A stretch of DNA of 64,000 bases from Aplysia californica. Its lineage: Eukaryota; Mollusca; Gastropoda; Aplysiida; Aplysiidae. Numbering within the stretch: position 1 is the stretch's first letter; each line of letters starts with the position of its first letter. A model generated the notes under the pieces. The model was given only the letters and a program-made list of their open reading frames with translations. It made no database searches and was not told where the DNA came from. Made by a program: the position numbers and the translations under genes. The DNA is taken from contig NW_004797510.1 in the NCBI RefSeq assembly GCF_000002075.1, positions 184,456 through 248,455 of the forward strand. The letters run 5' to 3'. Shown piece after piece: positions 12,502 to 23,933 of the stretch.

Positions 12502-12505
<4 letters not shown>
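12325..12505 (+). mobile_element. partial second copy of the same mariner-type element, abutting copy A
   Basis: Immediately after the right TIR of copy A the sequence restarts as a diverged copy of 10985-11190. Shared landmarks are ATTTTAGATAA/CTTTAGATAA, TCTCTATATAGAGC/CTCTATATAGCGC and CATAGCATGGCG. It is cut by the (GAT)n tract. Its own outer TIR is missing. Confidence 0.6.

Positions 12506-12568
<63 letters not shown>
12501..12568. repeat. (GAT)n microsatellite
   Basis: About 22 perfect GAT units, ending the partial mariner copy. Confidence 0.95.
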
Positions 12569-12570
<2 letters not shown>

Positions 12571-12804
12571 ACCTTAAGACCTCCTTTATTTGATAATATA
12601 CAATGCTACATTAGCCTTACTCTCAGTTGCTCATGAGGAAGCCAACCTGACAAAACGTCAAGCCGATTCAATTATAACCCAAAATTTAAGAATTTTATTT
12701 TATGGCAAAATCAAAATGTCCAACTTAGTTTATCGACTGGGTGAGACAAATCCATGATATGATGCAGGCTAAAGACAAGAGCCATGGGAAACTTACGTTA
12801 AACT

Positions 12805-12815
12805 ACTATTACTAT

Positions 12816-12870
<55 letters not shown>

Positions 12871-12997
12871 GGTTCTACTACTACTACAACTACAGCTATT
12901 AATACAACTACTACTACGACTACCACTACTACTACTACAACATCATCAACAACAACAACAACAACAGCAACAACAACAACAACAACAACTAAAACAG

Positions 12998-13055
<58 letters not shown>

Positions 13056-13110
13056 TAGCAGAAGGAGCAGCAGCAGATGCAGCAGCGGAAGCAGCAGCAG
13101 CATTTGCGTC
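12805..13110. repeat. compound (ACT)n/(ACA)n microsatellite
   Basis: ACT triplets, interrupted by ACA/ACC triplets, then ACT again and a GCA-rich end. The minus-strand ORF (poly-Val/Leu) is its translation. Confidence 0.95.
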
Positions 13111-13329
13111 AATAATAGGGATGCTAGTAATTGATAAAAGAGATTATTATTTTATTGTTATTGTTATTATTATTACTATTATGTTTTCTTATTTTTGCTG
13201 TTTTTATTATTATTGATAACATATTTCACGACGAGGTGAAATCTGGGCGCTCGTCATTTTTTTAGCATAATATGCAGTAATTGTAATCATTCGAAAAAAT
13301 CAATGTATCTTCAAACGATTGAAGGAGAT

Positions 13330-13612
13330 AGGGTCGCTTAGTTTAAGTGGTACAATTAGAGAGAAAATGGCCGCCAAAGTTTGATATTACAATAGCCTGA
13401 AAGTTTTTGAAACTGATAAAATTGCATATTTTGTACCTTTAATCGATGTTTTTCAGCAGAATTCACACGGAAGTATGTTTTTATATGGACACGAAGGGTG
13501 TTGACCAAAAAAGGAAAAAATCGATAAAAATTGCCAAACTGACTGCCAGTTTATAAAATTTCATTATTTTGAGGAGTGCCTGATTTCACCACGATGCCTC
13601 ACATATTATTGT
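13330..13612 (+). repeat. dispersed repeat R1, copy
   Basis: Matches 48140-48520 and 59515-59880 in the same orientation: GGTACAATTAG.GAGAAAATGG, a CCTTTAATC.ATGTT segment, a long A-rich AAATTGCCAAA segment, and CTGATTTCACCA.GA at the end. It stops close to the following (GAT)n tract. No coding capacity; class unknown. Confidence 0.6.
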
Positions 13613-13617
13613 TTTTA

Positions 13618-13620
<3 letters not shown>

Positions 13621-13674
<54 letters not shown>
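13621..13674. repeat. (GAT)n microsatellite
   Basis: About 17 perfect units adjoining the R1 copy. Confidence 0.95.
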
Positions 13675-13676
<2 letters not shown>

Positions 13677-14454
13677 ATCGAGCTCTTAAACGCTTTTATG
13701 TGAAGAAACTATTGAACAAACCGCGTAATCTGTCTGGGTTTCTATCGCTCACGTACGGAGGGGATTATGAAAAGATTAAACATCCTAAAATCATGAAACA
13801 TCGCTGCCGGCAGTTAAGAAAAAGAAACATGTTTGTTTTTTCTAAAAAATAACCATATATATTATATGGATATTATATTACAGTAAACAGCAGGCTGTAC
13901 ACGTGGAAACTAGCCAAACTTTGTCCTAAAATCTTTCCACAAAAAGAAAATAGACATGAAAAAGGATGTTCGTTTTAGGAAGAAACCTTTAACCTCCTTT
14001 TTAACCTTTTGCCATCTATTCAAGGATATAACCAGCCGCTATGTGGTTTTAATTTTTTTTATAGGCATTTAATTTAGTTGACAAAGTTCGTCTTGGAGGT
14101 TTGAGAAATGTGTCAAAGTCACTCATCAACTCATAACACGTGGTGGACCGACGGACATGATCTCTCGCTCGTTCCTGCAATAAGCAGCACCTTCTAATTA
14201 GTGTAAAATTCAAACGATTCTGTTTGATTTGTTTGTTTTGAGGAAAGAGAAACACATCGACTCAATAATGGCCATTTAAAGCTGGGGAAAAGTAAAACAG
14301 ACAGACAGAAATAAGAGAGTGAACGTAAAGAAGTGGGGCCTACCTGTGGCGCCCTCCAACCACTTGTAAACGATCCTGATCTTCCAATAGAAAATTAATT
14401 GATGATTATAATGCCCCTTTTCTTTATGCCCTTGGGGAATTGTGGGCTGCAATG

Positions 14455-14690
14455 GCAAAGACGAATGAACAAAATTTATTATCATTGCTACACGATATAT
14501 ACTATTACAGACAAACCACAGACAATCAGCAGACTACAGGTGCTTTTGACCTATTAATTTTAATGCAATTAGACATCCAGTGGTGCTACTGTGTGCCTCC
14601 ATTTTTTCAAATTAGGCACGAAGATATAGGATCCTATTTAAGAAAAAGAATTAATGTTTTCTTAAAAAACTAGCTTCTAGAACTGTCCAA
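14455..14690 (+). repeat. 230-bp direct duplication, copy 1
   Basis: Resembles 15303-15530 in the same orientation. Shared words include CAGACAAACCAC, AATCAGCAGACTA, CAGTGGTG.TACTGTGTG and AAGAAAAAGAATTAATGTTT, then CTAGCTTCTAGAACTGT. Copies are offset by about 848 bp with scattered substitutions. The plus ORF across this copy is not conserved in the second copy, so it is not read as coding. Confidence 0.8.
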
Positions 14691-14699
14691 GTAAATCTA

Positions 14700-15302
14700 A
14701 ATAAAACAACATTTTACTTTGAGAGGTGGTGGATGTGGTCTGCTGATGTCACCCCTTTTGATGAGAGTTATAGAGTTCAACTCTAAATGTCGTGAAACAT
14801 GCACGCTGGTCGAGTGGGTAATGCATAGTAATATCATTATTGTTTTATGTGGGTAACTAGCCTACTGGAGTGAGGTGTCCTTGAGCAGAGCACGATGACC
14901 GTGATTGAAAAACAGACTACTGCACATTGAAGACCATCTCTTTATCTCCGGCAAGCCGCTCCCAGCGGGTCGCGGTCAGAACCACTGTGACGGTGAGCCA
15001 CTCGGCTCGGGCACATTCATTTACGACGACTTCGACATCGAATTACTTTTCGCCAGTTGCCGAAAACAGGTCTCTTATACCGAAAGATCATTCATTATAC
15101 GAGAACTATCGAAATAGGTTTGCTAGTTTCGATTTATTTACCCATTTAATGACGTTTTCGTTATTTTTAGATTTGACATAAAAAAAGGGCCCAGGCGTAG
15201 TCGGTTTACTCCCCTCGGACATAAAGAGTTTTAACTTCATACCCAAGAGTGTTGCACCTCCAGGTCCCAAAAAATAGAGACAGGACCATTTTTATCTCAG
15301 CA
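14700..15302. other. spacer between duplicated blocks, short GC-richer ORFs
   Basis: Between the two duplicate blocks lies a GC-richer patch (14930-15120) with two overlapping plus-strand ORFs. One (14927-15181) has a normal composition (PVAENRSLIPKDHSLYENYR). I recognise no family and see no start context or splice sites. Confidence 0.25.
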
Positions 15303-15530
15303 GTAAATGAAAAAAAATTATTATCAATGTTTCACGATACACACTTTTTCAGACAAACCACTGATAATCAGCAGACTATAGATGTTTTTGCCCTACAACC
15401 TTTAGTGTAATTAACCAGCCAGTGGTGTTACTGTGTGTCTCCATTCTTTAGAGAAGGAACGAAGATAGATGATCTTATTTAAGAAAAAGAATTAATGTTT
15501 CCTAAAGAACTAGCTTCTAGAACTGTTCTA
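15303..15530 (+). repeat. 230-bp direct duplication, copy 2
   Basis: Partner of 14455-14690. The duplication extends to the CTAGCTTCTAGAACTGT word and ends near 15530. Confidence 0.8.
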
Positions 15531-15584
15531 GAACTTATTCCCGTACAGTTGTCGAGTCTTCTGTCAAAATACATGAAAAATAAA

Positions 15585-16095
15585 ACGTATAATTAAAAGG
15601 GTTCAAGTCTGGGAAATACCGTGGCGATTAATTTGTAAGCTTACGGCTTAAAATCTGTCCCACACTATTCTTGCAGCTGTACAAGTGGTCACTCTTGCCA
15701 GTGAGGTGTAGCCTCATCCCACTGGAGCCAGGCTTTCAAGCCTAACACCTACTCTTCAGTAAACTTCTGGATATTCTCAGCATCGTGAGCAGATAGACAT
15801 CCATCGGATGTGGCTGTTGTGGTTTTACGGTCCTTATACTGAAACCAGAATGGGCAAATAACACCCATGTAGCTAAACCCCAGTATGAAGTAGAAGTTAC
15901 ACGTTTTTAAAAATGTTTAAAAGTTGATATTTTTGGAACACACAATTGTTGAATTGTCTTCCTTTTTATAAGCGTGACGTCTCTCTTGTTGAATTTAATC
16001 TATTCGAAGTCATGTTGAAATAAATGCAGAGATGTCCGAGTTAATACATTGAAGTTGGTACTATTTTTTAAAAAGACACCCTGTATTAAGTTTTC
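15585..16095 (-). mobile_element. mariner-type transposon remnant
   Basis: On the minus strand the stretch 15910-15600 gives decayed transposase-like text (a CPFWFQYKDRK segment, then WLQWDEATPHW, a relative of the FQQDGAPPH motif that holds the second catalytic acid). At its outer side, 16072-16091, the sequence ends CACCCTGTA, i.e. a CAGGGTG terminus next to TA as in copy A. Its other end was not found. Frames are broken throughout. Confidence 0.45.
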
Positions 16096-16483
16096 AAAAC
16101 AATTTCTTTTTGTCGTCTTTGCAAAAACCTACTGTTAGTGCCAATCCTATTTCAGTCCGTACTAGTTTTACTTGGCTGGGGTTTTCCGCATTTATTTTGG
16201 TTGTGTTTTGTTTCTTTTTTTCAAGCGATTCGATTAAAAAGTAAATCGGACAAGCAGTTCTTTTTGTAATACCCTGTCGGGTTTCTGCACGTTTATCAAA
16301 ACATCACCAGCTGTTCTCAGTCAGACTTGGCAATCCCAATTATTTGAACTACACGCCACTGTTTACTGAAACGAATTGCCCTTTGAATGTTTTATATCCT
16401 TGTTTTCTCCCAATCACATATCGTTACTTATTAAAATCATCTTATCCCTAAGACTTCTTCTTTAAGATGTAATATATCTATAT

Positions 16484-16544
16484 CCATATCTATATCTATT
16501 TCTCTCTCTCTCTATATATATATATCTTTTCTATCTATCTATCA

Positions 16545-16620
<76 letters not shown>
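16484..16620. repeat. (TATC)n microsatellite
   Basis: Imperfect TATC/TC/TA units lead into a nearly pure ATCT tract (16529-16620). Confidence 0.95.
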
Positions 16621-16679
16621 GTCTGTGAAATGGTGAAATAGTATGGGTTTAACACCCCTATCAACACTATTAGGTTATT

Positions 16680-16860
16680 TAAGGGGCGGGACCTCATAGT
16701 TTAACGTCCGTCTCCGATACGACCGATCCAAGTGGGAAGTTCGTGTAAAGTGCCTTTCCCAAGGACACAACGTCGTACGGAGCTGAGGCTCGAACCCCCG
16801 AACCCGCAATCTCACGATTACGAGTCCGGTAGCCTAACCACTAAGGCTACCGAATCCACT
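16680..16860 (-). mobile_element. tRNA-derived SINE with shared core
   Basis: Minus strand: box A-like TAGTGGTTAGGCTACC, an anticodon-like loop, box B-like GCGGGTTCGGGGG, then a core GGGAAAGGCACTTTAC that recurs in the SINE at 56795-56912. It is bounded by TATC and AT microsatellites. Confidence 0.6.
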
Positions 16861-17119
<259 letters not shown>

Positions 17120-17169
17120 TATACTTTTATATATACCTTTGTTTTACCTTTGTAATTGTGCTGTTTGCT

Positions 17170-17975
17170 TTTTATTTATTACAAATGAAGGTCATCATTC
17201 AGTTTGACGGTTCAGCATCAAACAGCTTCAACATAAATAGCCACCTAAAGCAAGGTTGTGTCTTAGCACCAACCCTTTTTAGCACTTATTTTGCTGTCAT
17301 ACTGCAACAAGCATAAAAATAGTCACCAGAGGAAGTCTTCCTTCACTGGAGAACAGATGAGTCGCTCTTCAATCTTCCTCGACTCAAGGCCAAGACAAAG
17401 ATCCTCAAAATAAGACCACGAGACCTTCTCTTAGCCGGTGGTGCTGCTCTTGTTGCTCACACTGAATCAACTCTACAAACAACGATGGGCCGCCTATCAA
17501 CAGCATGCAAGGTTTTTAACTTTGTCATCAGTGTTAAGATAAAAGTCATCCTCACCCAAAAAGACGCAGAGTAGAGCCTTATATGGCTAAACGACAAGGT
17601 ACTTGAGACAGTGGACATGTTCTGTTACCTGGGGTCTACCATCAGCTCTACTACATCACTTGATAATGATGATAGGGAAAGCAGCAACAACTTTTGGAAG
17701 GCTGACCAAACGAGCATGGGAAAAAATATTAACCATAAAAAACGAAGATCACGATTTACGAAGCATGTGTCCTCAGCACACTCCTTTATGGGTCTGAAAC
17801 ATGGACCTTGTACAGCAGACGCGAAATTTTTCATCTCAAATGCTGACGCAAGATCTTAAGCATTTCGTGGCGTAGCAAGGTTATACATGTAGAAGTGTTG
17901 GCACGGGCAAACCTCCAGAGCAGGACAACCATCCTGTGTTTAAAAAGATTGAGATGGCTGACATGGAACCCCAGA
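17170..17975 (+). mobile_element. LINE reverse transcriptase fragment, decayed
   Basis: Several frames give an RT C-terminal half: LKQGCVLAPTLFS (17240), a DLLLAGGAALVAHTE segment where the YADD box should be (17430; FADDAALVAH in related elements, here degraded to LAGGAALVAH), CYLGSTIS (17622) and an IGKAATTFGRLTKR stretch (17670). The catalytic aspartates are lost. The 5' side is cut near the AG microsatellite. The clade is not assigned. Confidence 0.7.
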
Positions 17976-18029
17976 GCTGAATCAACACCATAACACCTAT
18001 AGAAATTCAACCACATAACGATCTTCCCC

Positions 18030-19215
18030 AAGCTTCCAACGTTTATAAAAAGCCTCGGCTCGCAGAAGTGGGAGCTGCTGCTGAATCGAGCAAACCTACT
18101 GGAAAAAGGACCTTTACTGCTGCTTCTGTCCTCCCCCCTCCCATAGAGCTTTTGATGCAGCCGTATGTGACTATCCGCTGCACCGATGCACAAAAGAAGA
18201 TAACAGATCTTACCGTTTTAAAGACTGGTGATGCACTATAACAGGTTATGGGATCCATCTCAGCGAATGTTTAAAAGCTGTCCTTTGGTGCACTCCTCAT
18301 CAAGTGTGCATCGGAAAAAGATGTGGTCGGACTTGAGAAGATCACGATCCTCGGTGGTATTTCTTGTGTTTCCGAGAGCACGAACAATTCAGCCAGTCGA
18401 ATGACAAGGTCAGCAGTCAAGGCTGCTCAAATGAAGAAATTGTGGGTAATTGGGAGGGTTTTGTCGGAGCCCGTCAGATAACTCTTTGACCGTGGAAGAC
18501 CACACTAAAAACGAGTGCGATAGTTCTTTGATTCGTGCCTCCCTCCAGCCACCGCATCATACTTGTCCTCGACGATCAACCCTATGTGCCAAACCCTCTG
18601 CGCTGCTTCCAGTGTCAGAAGTTTGTCCAGAGTCAGTCACGATGCTGACGTGTGTCTGTGTGTCCTCGCTGTGACAAGACCGGACATCCTGAAAAAAGAA
18701 TGAAAGGCGTGTTCTTGCAGCCCAAATTGCCATGGCCAGCATACAGCCTCCAGCAAGGAGTGCCCGGTTTGGCTTCAAGAATGCTCAATTCAGGAATATA
18801 AAACGCGAAAAGGCTGCTTTTTTCAAGAAACCTGCAAAGCTGTCTACCCGCCAGTCGCGACACCAGTCCCTGGCCGATCCTATGTAAAGTCAGCCAGGCC
18901 AGACACGAAGTCGGCTATTACCCTACTGCGAACCTCCCAGAGCCTGCTGTCAACAAAGTTTCTACACAGAAAAAGAATTTCCCTACTACCCATGTGGCAT
19001 CCACCTTTAAGGTGCCACTCTTCAAGTGTTTTAGGGTTCTTGGGGAAGACAGAGTGGATTCTTCCTCCTCTTTTTCTTCTTCTCCTCCCCCTCTTCTACC
19101 CCTTCTTACTTTCTTCCTCCTCTTCTACCTCTCCCTCCTCACGCCAAACCCCTCTGATGAAGTGCGAGGTGCTTCCTCGCCCCACTCAGGAATCTTACTA
19201 CTAATGGAGCTAAGG
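18030..19215 (+). mobile_element. Jockey-like LINE ORF1 (zinc-knuckle protein), decayed
   Basis: Frames across this stretch give an RNA-binding ORF1 protein: a KITDLTVLKTGDALQ segment (18200), ALLIKCASEKDV (18290), PNPLRCFQCQKF (18590) and CPRCDKTGHPEK (18665). The last two are zinc-knuckle positions; the first knuckle has Q for the expected H. A C-terminal tail ends near 19215. Jockey and related LINEs encode such CCHC proteins upstream of the RT. Multiple frameshifts make it inactive. The related 5' part of such an ORF1 is seen at 63525-64000. Confidence 0.65.
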
Positions 19216-19361
19216 CCAAATTTTGCGAACAGTATATTCTCAGAAACTACCTAATGGAAAAATATGAAATTTTGCAAGTACCCATAGCTTGAAACGTGAT
19301 GTTGCACTATTGTATTTTCATTAAGATCAAATGTGTAAGAAGAAAGCACATTTTAAGTTAA

Positions 19362-19860
19362 ATCAATGATAGTAAATAACAAGATGGGCCACTCAGCCAA
19401 AAAAGTGTCCACAGGAAGTATGCTCTTTGCTTCAGATGGCGCTGCAGTCTGTTTTGAAGCTCTCTTTCGTTTTTCCAGAAGAAGAATAGGAATAGCACCT
19501 CCTTGCGTGCGCAGATCGACTGCTGTTCATCAGCAGTTCGGGTACGTTCAGTGCGGAGTTTTAGGTTTTTTTATATTTTAATGACCTCTCGCCTTTCATT
19601 CTAAATTCAAATTAAACAAAGAAAACCATCACCCTTTCCTCCTGAAGAGGTTTTTTGTCAGCGTAACCATTTTAAAAAAGCGTTCTTCCGAAATTTATCC
19701 CAAAACTTGCTAGTTTCACTTTGATTTTTTAAAACTCAAGTAGGGTAACTCTGTTCGCAAAGAGTGCGCTTTTGTGAAGAGGGCGCCACCAAATTTTGAG
19801 GACACTTTTTTAATTGGCTCAAAGAGAGAAGTGGCCCATCTTGTTATGTACTATCTTTGG
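19362..19860. mobile_element. foldback MITE with TTAA flanks
   Basis: The ends are inverted copies sharing AACAAGATGGGCCACT and AAAAAAGTGTCC, with a small insertion in the right arm. TTAA occurs exactly outside both ends (19358-19361 and 19861-19864), as for piggyBac or Kolobok elements. The 499-bp interior has no transposase. Short plus-strand ORFs inside are element sequence. Confidence 0.55.
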
Positions 19861-20040
19861 TTAAATTCAGCCACCATTTGCTTCGACATTGTATATATTC
19901 ACTGCGGAGTGCCGACTGCGCCGAAGGATATTTTATGTTCAGTTATACATTAAAAGTAGACTTACGGGAATTCCCGGTTTTGATTACACGCCTGTGACTT
20001 TGACCGTCTTCTATCAGCGGGTTTGGAGCGCTCATAGAAG

Positions 20041-20131
20041 AAGAAGAAAAAGAAGGAGGTGTAGATGGTATATGGAGGAGAAGAAGAAGAAGAAGAAGAA
20101 GAAGAAGAAGAAGAAGAAGAAGAAGAAGAAG
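20041..20131. repeat. (AAG)n microsatellite running into gap
   Basis: AAG/GAA triplets end at an assembly gap. ORFs crossing the gap are artefacts. Confidence 0.9.
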
Positions 20132-20583
20132 NNNNNNNNNNNNNNNNNNNNNNNNNNNNNNNNNNNNNNNNNNNNNNNNNNNNNNNNNNNNNNNNNNNNN
20201 NNNNNNNNNNNNNNNNNNNNNNNNNNNNNNNNNNNNNNNNNNNNNNNNNNNNNNNNNNNNNNNNNNNNNNNNNNNNNNNNNNNNNNNNNNNNNNNNNNNN
20301 NNNNNNNNNNNNNNNNNNNNNNNNNNNNNNNNNNNNNNNNNNNNNNNNNNNNNNNNNNNNNNNNNNNNNNNNNNNNNNNNNNNNNNNNNNNNNNNNNNNN
20401 NNNNNNNNNNNNNNNNNNNNNNNNNNNNNNNNNNNNNNNNNNNNNNNNNNNNNNNNNNNNNNNNNNNNNNNNNNNNNNNNNNNNNNNNNNNNNNNNNNNN
20501 NNNNNNNNNNNNNNNNNNNNNNNNNNNNNNNNNNNNNNNNNNNNNNNNNNNNNNNNNNNNNNNNNNNNNNNNNNNNNNNNNNN
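20132..20583. other. assembly gap (452 N)
   Basis: Unknown bases between an AAG tract and a GA tract; probably collapsed purine-rich repeat. Confidence 0.99.
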
Positions 20584-20632
<49 letters not shown>

Positions 20633-20645
20633 GAAAGAGATAGAG
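20584..20645. repeat. (GA)n microsatellite
   Basis: GA units with a few AAA interruptions directly after the gap. Confidence 0.9.
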
Positions 20646-20824
20646 GAGGCCAGAAAGCACTGTAAAGGGAGGGTGGTGAGAGTGACAGGGAGGGTGTCGT
20701 CGAAAGCGCCAAGAGTAGCCTAACGTAGGCCTACTTAATGTATTCATGGGTCAAAGTCAAAGGTTTAGCCAATCGTAGCCCGGTTTACGCCCTGCGAATA
20801 GTCGCATGTGTGTGAGTATGTCAA

Positions 20825-21320
20825 GATCTAATATCTAGATCAAGATAAAAAAACCATGAAAGTAGAAAGTATTGAAAGTAGATTTCTCCTGCAGGGGATT
20901 TAGCCCCCACGCCAAAGGATGAGTGTATTTTGTGCACAGTGTCTAGATGAGATCTAGAATCTAGATTTAAATCGAGATCAAGAAGAATCATGAAATGAAA
21001 GTAGAATCTAGATCTGTGATATTTCGATAACCTATGGAATATTGAAAGTGGATTTTTTTCTTGCTGTGCATTATAGATTTTAAGATCTAGATCTAAGCTA
21101 GATCTATATGTGAATCTTAGAATCTTAGATCAAGAATGATGAAAGTATTGAACGTGGATTTTTTTCCAGTTGAGAATAGATCTAGAGTCTAGAACTAGGC
21201 TGTCGGTGAATCTAGATCGAGATCAAGAATCATGAAAGTATTCTTGAAAGTGGATTTTTCCTGCTGTGAATAGATCTATTCTAGAAATCTAGGCCATCTG
21301 TGACGCCTGTCCGTTGTTAA
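20825..21320 (+). repeat. diverged minisatellite rich in TCTAGATC palindromes
   Basis: Four or so diverged units of roughly 100-125 bp. Each has CATGAAAGTATTGAAAGT-like text, then GGATTTTTTCC-like text, TGCTGTGAATAGATCTAG-like text, and a GATCAAGAAT joint. AGATCT or CTAGATC words occur many times, making the block strongly palindromic. No ORF is conserved between units. Confidence 0.6.
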
Positions 21321-21889
21321 AAATGTGAACTTCTAAAACTAGATCTATCTATGGGCCTAGGCTCCTTCTTTCAATTATTGGCCTATGTCTTTATAATCCT
21401 TCGAGTTCTAGGCTAGATCTGGAATTTAGATTAGGTTATTCTAGGAAGCAACAATTGGCATGTAGGCCTAACTCTTTTTTAAAAAAGTGATTGAGCTGGA
21501 ACCTTATGAGAAAATGCCACGCCTTCGAAGAGGGGGGAGAAGTCTTACCCCTAGAGGTAGTCGAGAGGGGGTGCTACATGGATAAATTCAAAGGTAAAAT
21601 ATTTATGTTTTGTTTCTTTTCTGTTTTCAGTCTTTTTCCTCTTCTTAACTTTCCTAATACTTCTTCATTATTATTCCGTTCGTAGAACGGGCACTTTTAC
21701 TAGTATTTCCCAATTCTTCTAAAAAAACCAATTGCCTCCAAAACGACCCTATCCTGGAAGGCTTCAATTATTTAAAAGCGCACTTGACGGTTCCCCATTG
21801 AATATTCCCAGAAACTGAATCCCCTTACGGCTTCAACTACCAGATATTCCTTGAAACACTTCTAGAAATATGTCAGTAATACATACCAA

Positions 21890-23720
21890 AAACATCTCCA
21901 AAAACCAGGAAGAACAAGATCTGATTCAACGGGGATGTGATAAAAAGGAAGGCAGAATATTGGAGTGCCTTCGACAACAATGCCACAGAAAAATTGCTTT
22001 AAATCTCGGACTGAGGCAATTAGATGCCCCGGGGAGTGCAAAAGACAATCCTTTCGAAAATATATTTCCAAAATCAGCAGTAATAGCTAAAAAATAATTT
22101 GTCGGACTCCAATTGGCATGTTCAGAGGCCGGATGGATGCACAACAGAAACACAAATGGATATCGCAAGCACAATAACTACATCTCTCTCCAATCATCCA
22201 AAGCAGGCTACAGCACCACCTTTCAAAACATTAAAACTAACATAGAACAACAACTCCTAAACATCCTTTCAAACAACACAGAAACCTTCAACGCAGACTT
22301 CACACTAGACGAACTAACATCATGCATCTTAAACCTGTGACATCCACAACCAGATCATTAGACACTTACCAACAGAAACACTCTTTCAGAAGACATACAG
22401 CGGCTGCACACCTCTCAGAAGTTTTGGCGACTCGCCACTGTTATTCCAACGCTCAAATCAAACCAAAACCACACACACACACCCAACTTTAGACCAATCA
22501 CCTTAACAACATGTCCATGCAAACTAATAGAAAAAAAAGATAATCAGGCTGCTTCTGTGGTTTCTGGAGACTATGGGATCGTTGAGCGATCTCCACTGCC
22601 GATTCAGGAAACTCGATCACCTTGTCCGCCAGAAGACCTTTATACGCAAGACCTATGACGAAAGAGGCAACGTGATCGCAATCGTATTTTACCTTCAAAA
22701 AGCCTTCGACCAAACCTGGATGTACTGCATTCTTAGAAACCTGCACGCTCTCTTCGTAGTCATCTCCCTGCCTTCATTGGCAATATTATCATTTTCTAAA
22801 GAAATGTTCCTTCTAGGATTGTGTCTGATCCTCCCTTTTAGATCCCCACCAACAGGTAGAATGACGAGGTGTTCCTCTGAGAAGCATTCTTTCTCCTTTC
22901 CTCTTCGTTCAGACCCTCCAAAAAACATAGACAACTCATTATACGTTGATAACTTTCTGATATGCTACGTTCCAGAAATCCTGAACTAAAATCTATGGAA
23001 AGGCAACTGCAAACTCAGCTATACAAGCTTGAAAATTAGACAAAAGAAAACTGTTTCAAGTTTCCCCCGTCAAAGACAGCTGTGATCTGCTTCTGCCGAT
23101 CAAGCTGTCGTGTGCTTGGGCGAGATTTGACATTATACGTGGAAAGGATTTCCGTTCTGAACAAGGCTCGTTTTCTCAGAATTATATTTGACAAAAAAAG
23201 CTTACGTTCATTCCACACATAAAAGATCGTGTGAGGTTCCAGAAAGCTTTAAATGATGGGAAAATGTTATCACTTCTGGAATGGGGTGAGGACTCAAAAC
23301 ACCTTTTCCTCATAAATTACTGTTTCAGACTTGATTATAGCTGTCAAGTCTATGGATCGGCAAAACCCCGCGCCCTAATACTAATATGCTAAACCTAGTA
23401 CAAAGCCTAGGACTCCGCCTCGCCCTGGGGTTTTTCCGCACTTCTCCAGAGGAGAGCTTCCAGACCGCGTCAAACATACGATCCCTAACACACATGGGCA
23501 CACAACTCCCACTACAATACTCAATTAAACAGATATCAATACCAGGTATCCAGCACCCGACTGAATTGTTGGCATACACCCAGACATCATAAACAAATTA
23601 AAAAACACGACAAACTAATGAAACCTTTCGGTCTCAGAGTCCTTGAGGACCTCAAAAGCACAGATTTCTCCAAACAAGACATTGAACAATTTCTTTTCTC
23701 CGAACCTACCTTTATATAAT
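21890..23720 (+). mobile_element. Jockey-like LINE ORF2 (reverse transcriptase), decayed
   Basis: Recognisable RT blocks in order: a pre-RT LACSEAGW segment (22100), FRPITLTTCPCKLIEK (22490), a FRKLDHLVR segment (22605), FYLQKAFDQTW (22690; FDLEKAFDTTW in relatives), SLYVDNFLICY (22935) where the catalytic YVDD reads YVDN, and a C-terminal LGLRLALGFFRTSPEES block (23405). The text is split among three frames, with many changes. No endonuclease domain is seen upstream and the 3' end near 23720 is followed by AT-rich and GT repeats. The Jockey-like ORF1 at 18-19.2 kb is probably a different copy. Confidence 0.8.
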
Positions 23721-23774
23721 ATACTGTATAATAATATATAAATATTATGATAAATACATACATAATCATATAAC

Positions 23775-23805
23775 ATATGCATGTGTATGTGTGTGTGTGC
23801 GTGTG

Positions 23806-23867
<62 letters not shown>

Positions 23868-23890
23868 TGCGTGTATGCGTGTCTGGGTGT

Positions 23891-23924
<34 letters not shown>

Positions 23925-23933
23925 CTGTTTGCC
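23775..23933. repeat. (GT)n microsatellite
   Basis: A long GT tract with a few GCGT/ATGT interruptions just beyond the Jockey-like RT. Poly Cys-Val ORFs are its translation. Confidence 0.95.

Noticed and set aside
12798-13112. 104-codon Val/Leu-rich ORF on the minus strand
   Set aside because: Translation of a compound ACT/ACA microsatellite.
19889-20747. Long ORFs of 192-261 codons on both strands
   Set aside because: They span 452 unknown bases flanked by AAG and GA repeats.
18030-23720. One single Jockey-like element covering ORF1 and RT
   Set aside because: The endonuclease domain is missing, and a MITE, a gap and a minisatellite lie between. Two separate copies are more likely, though not proven.
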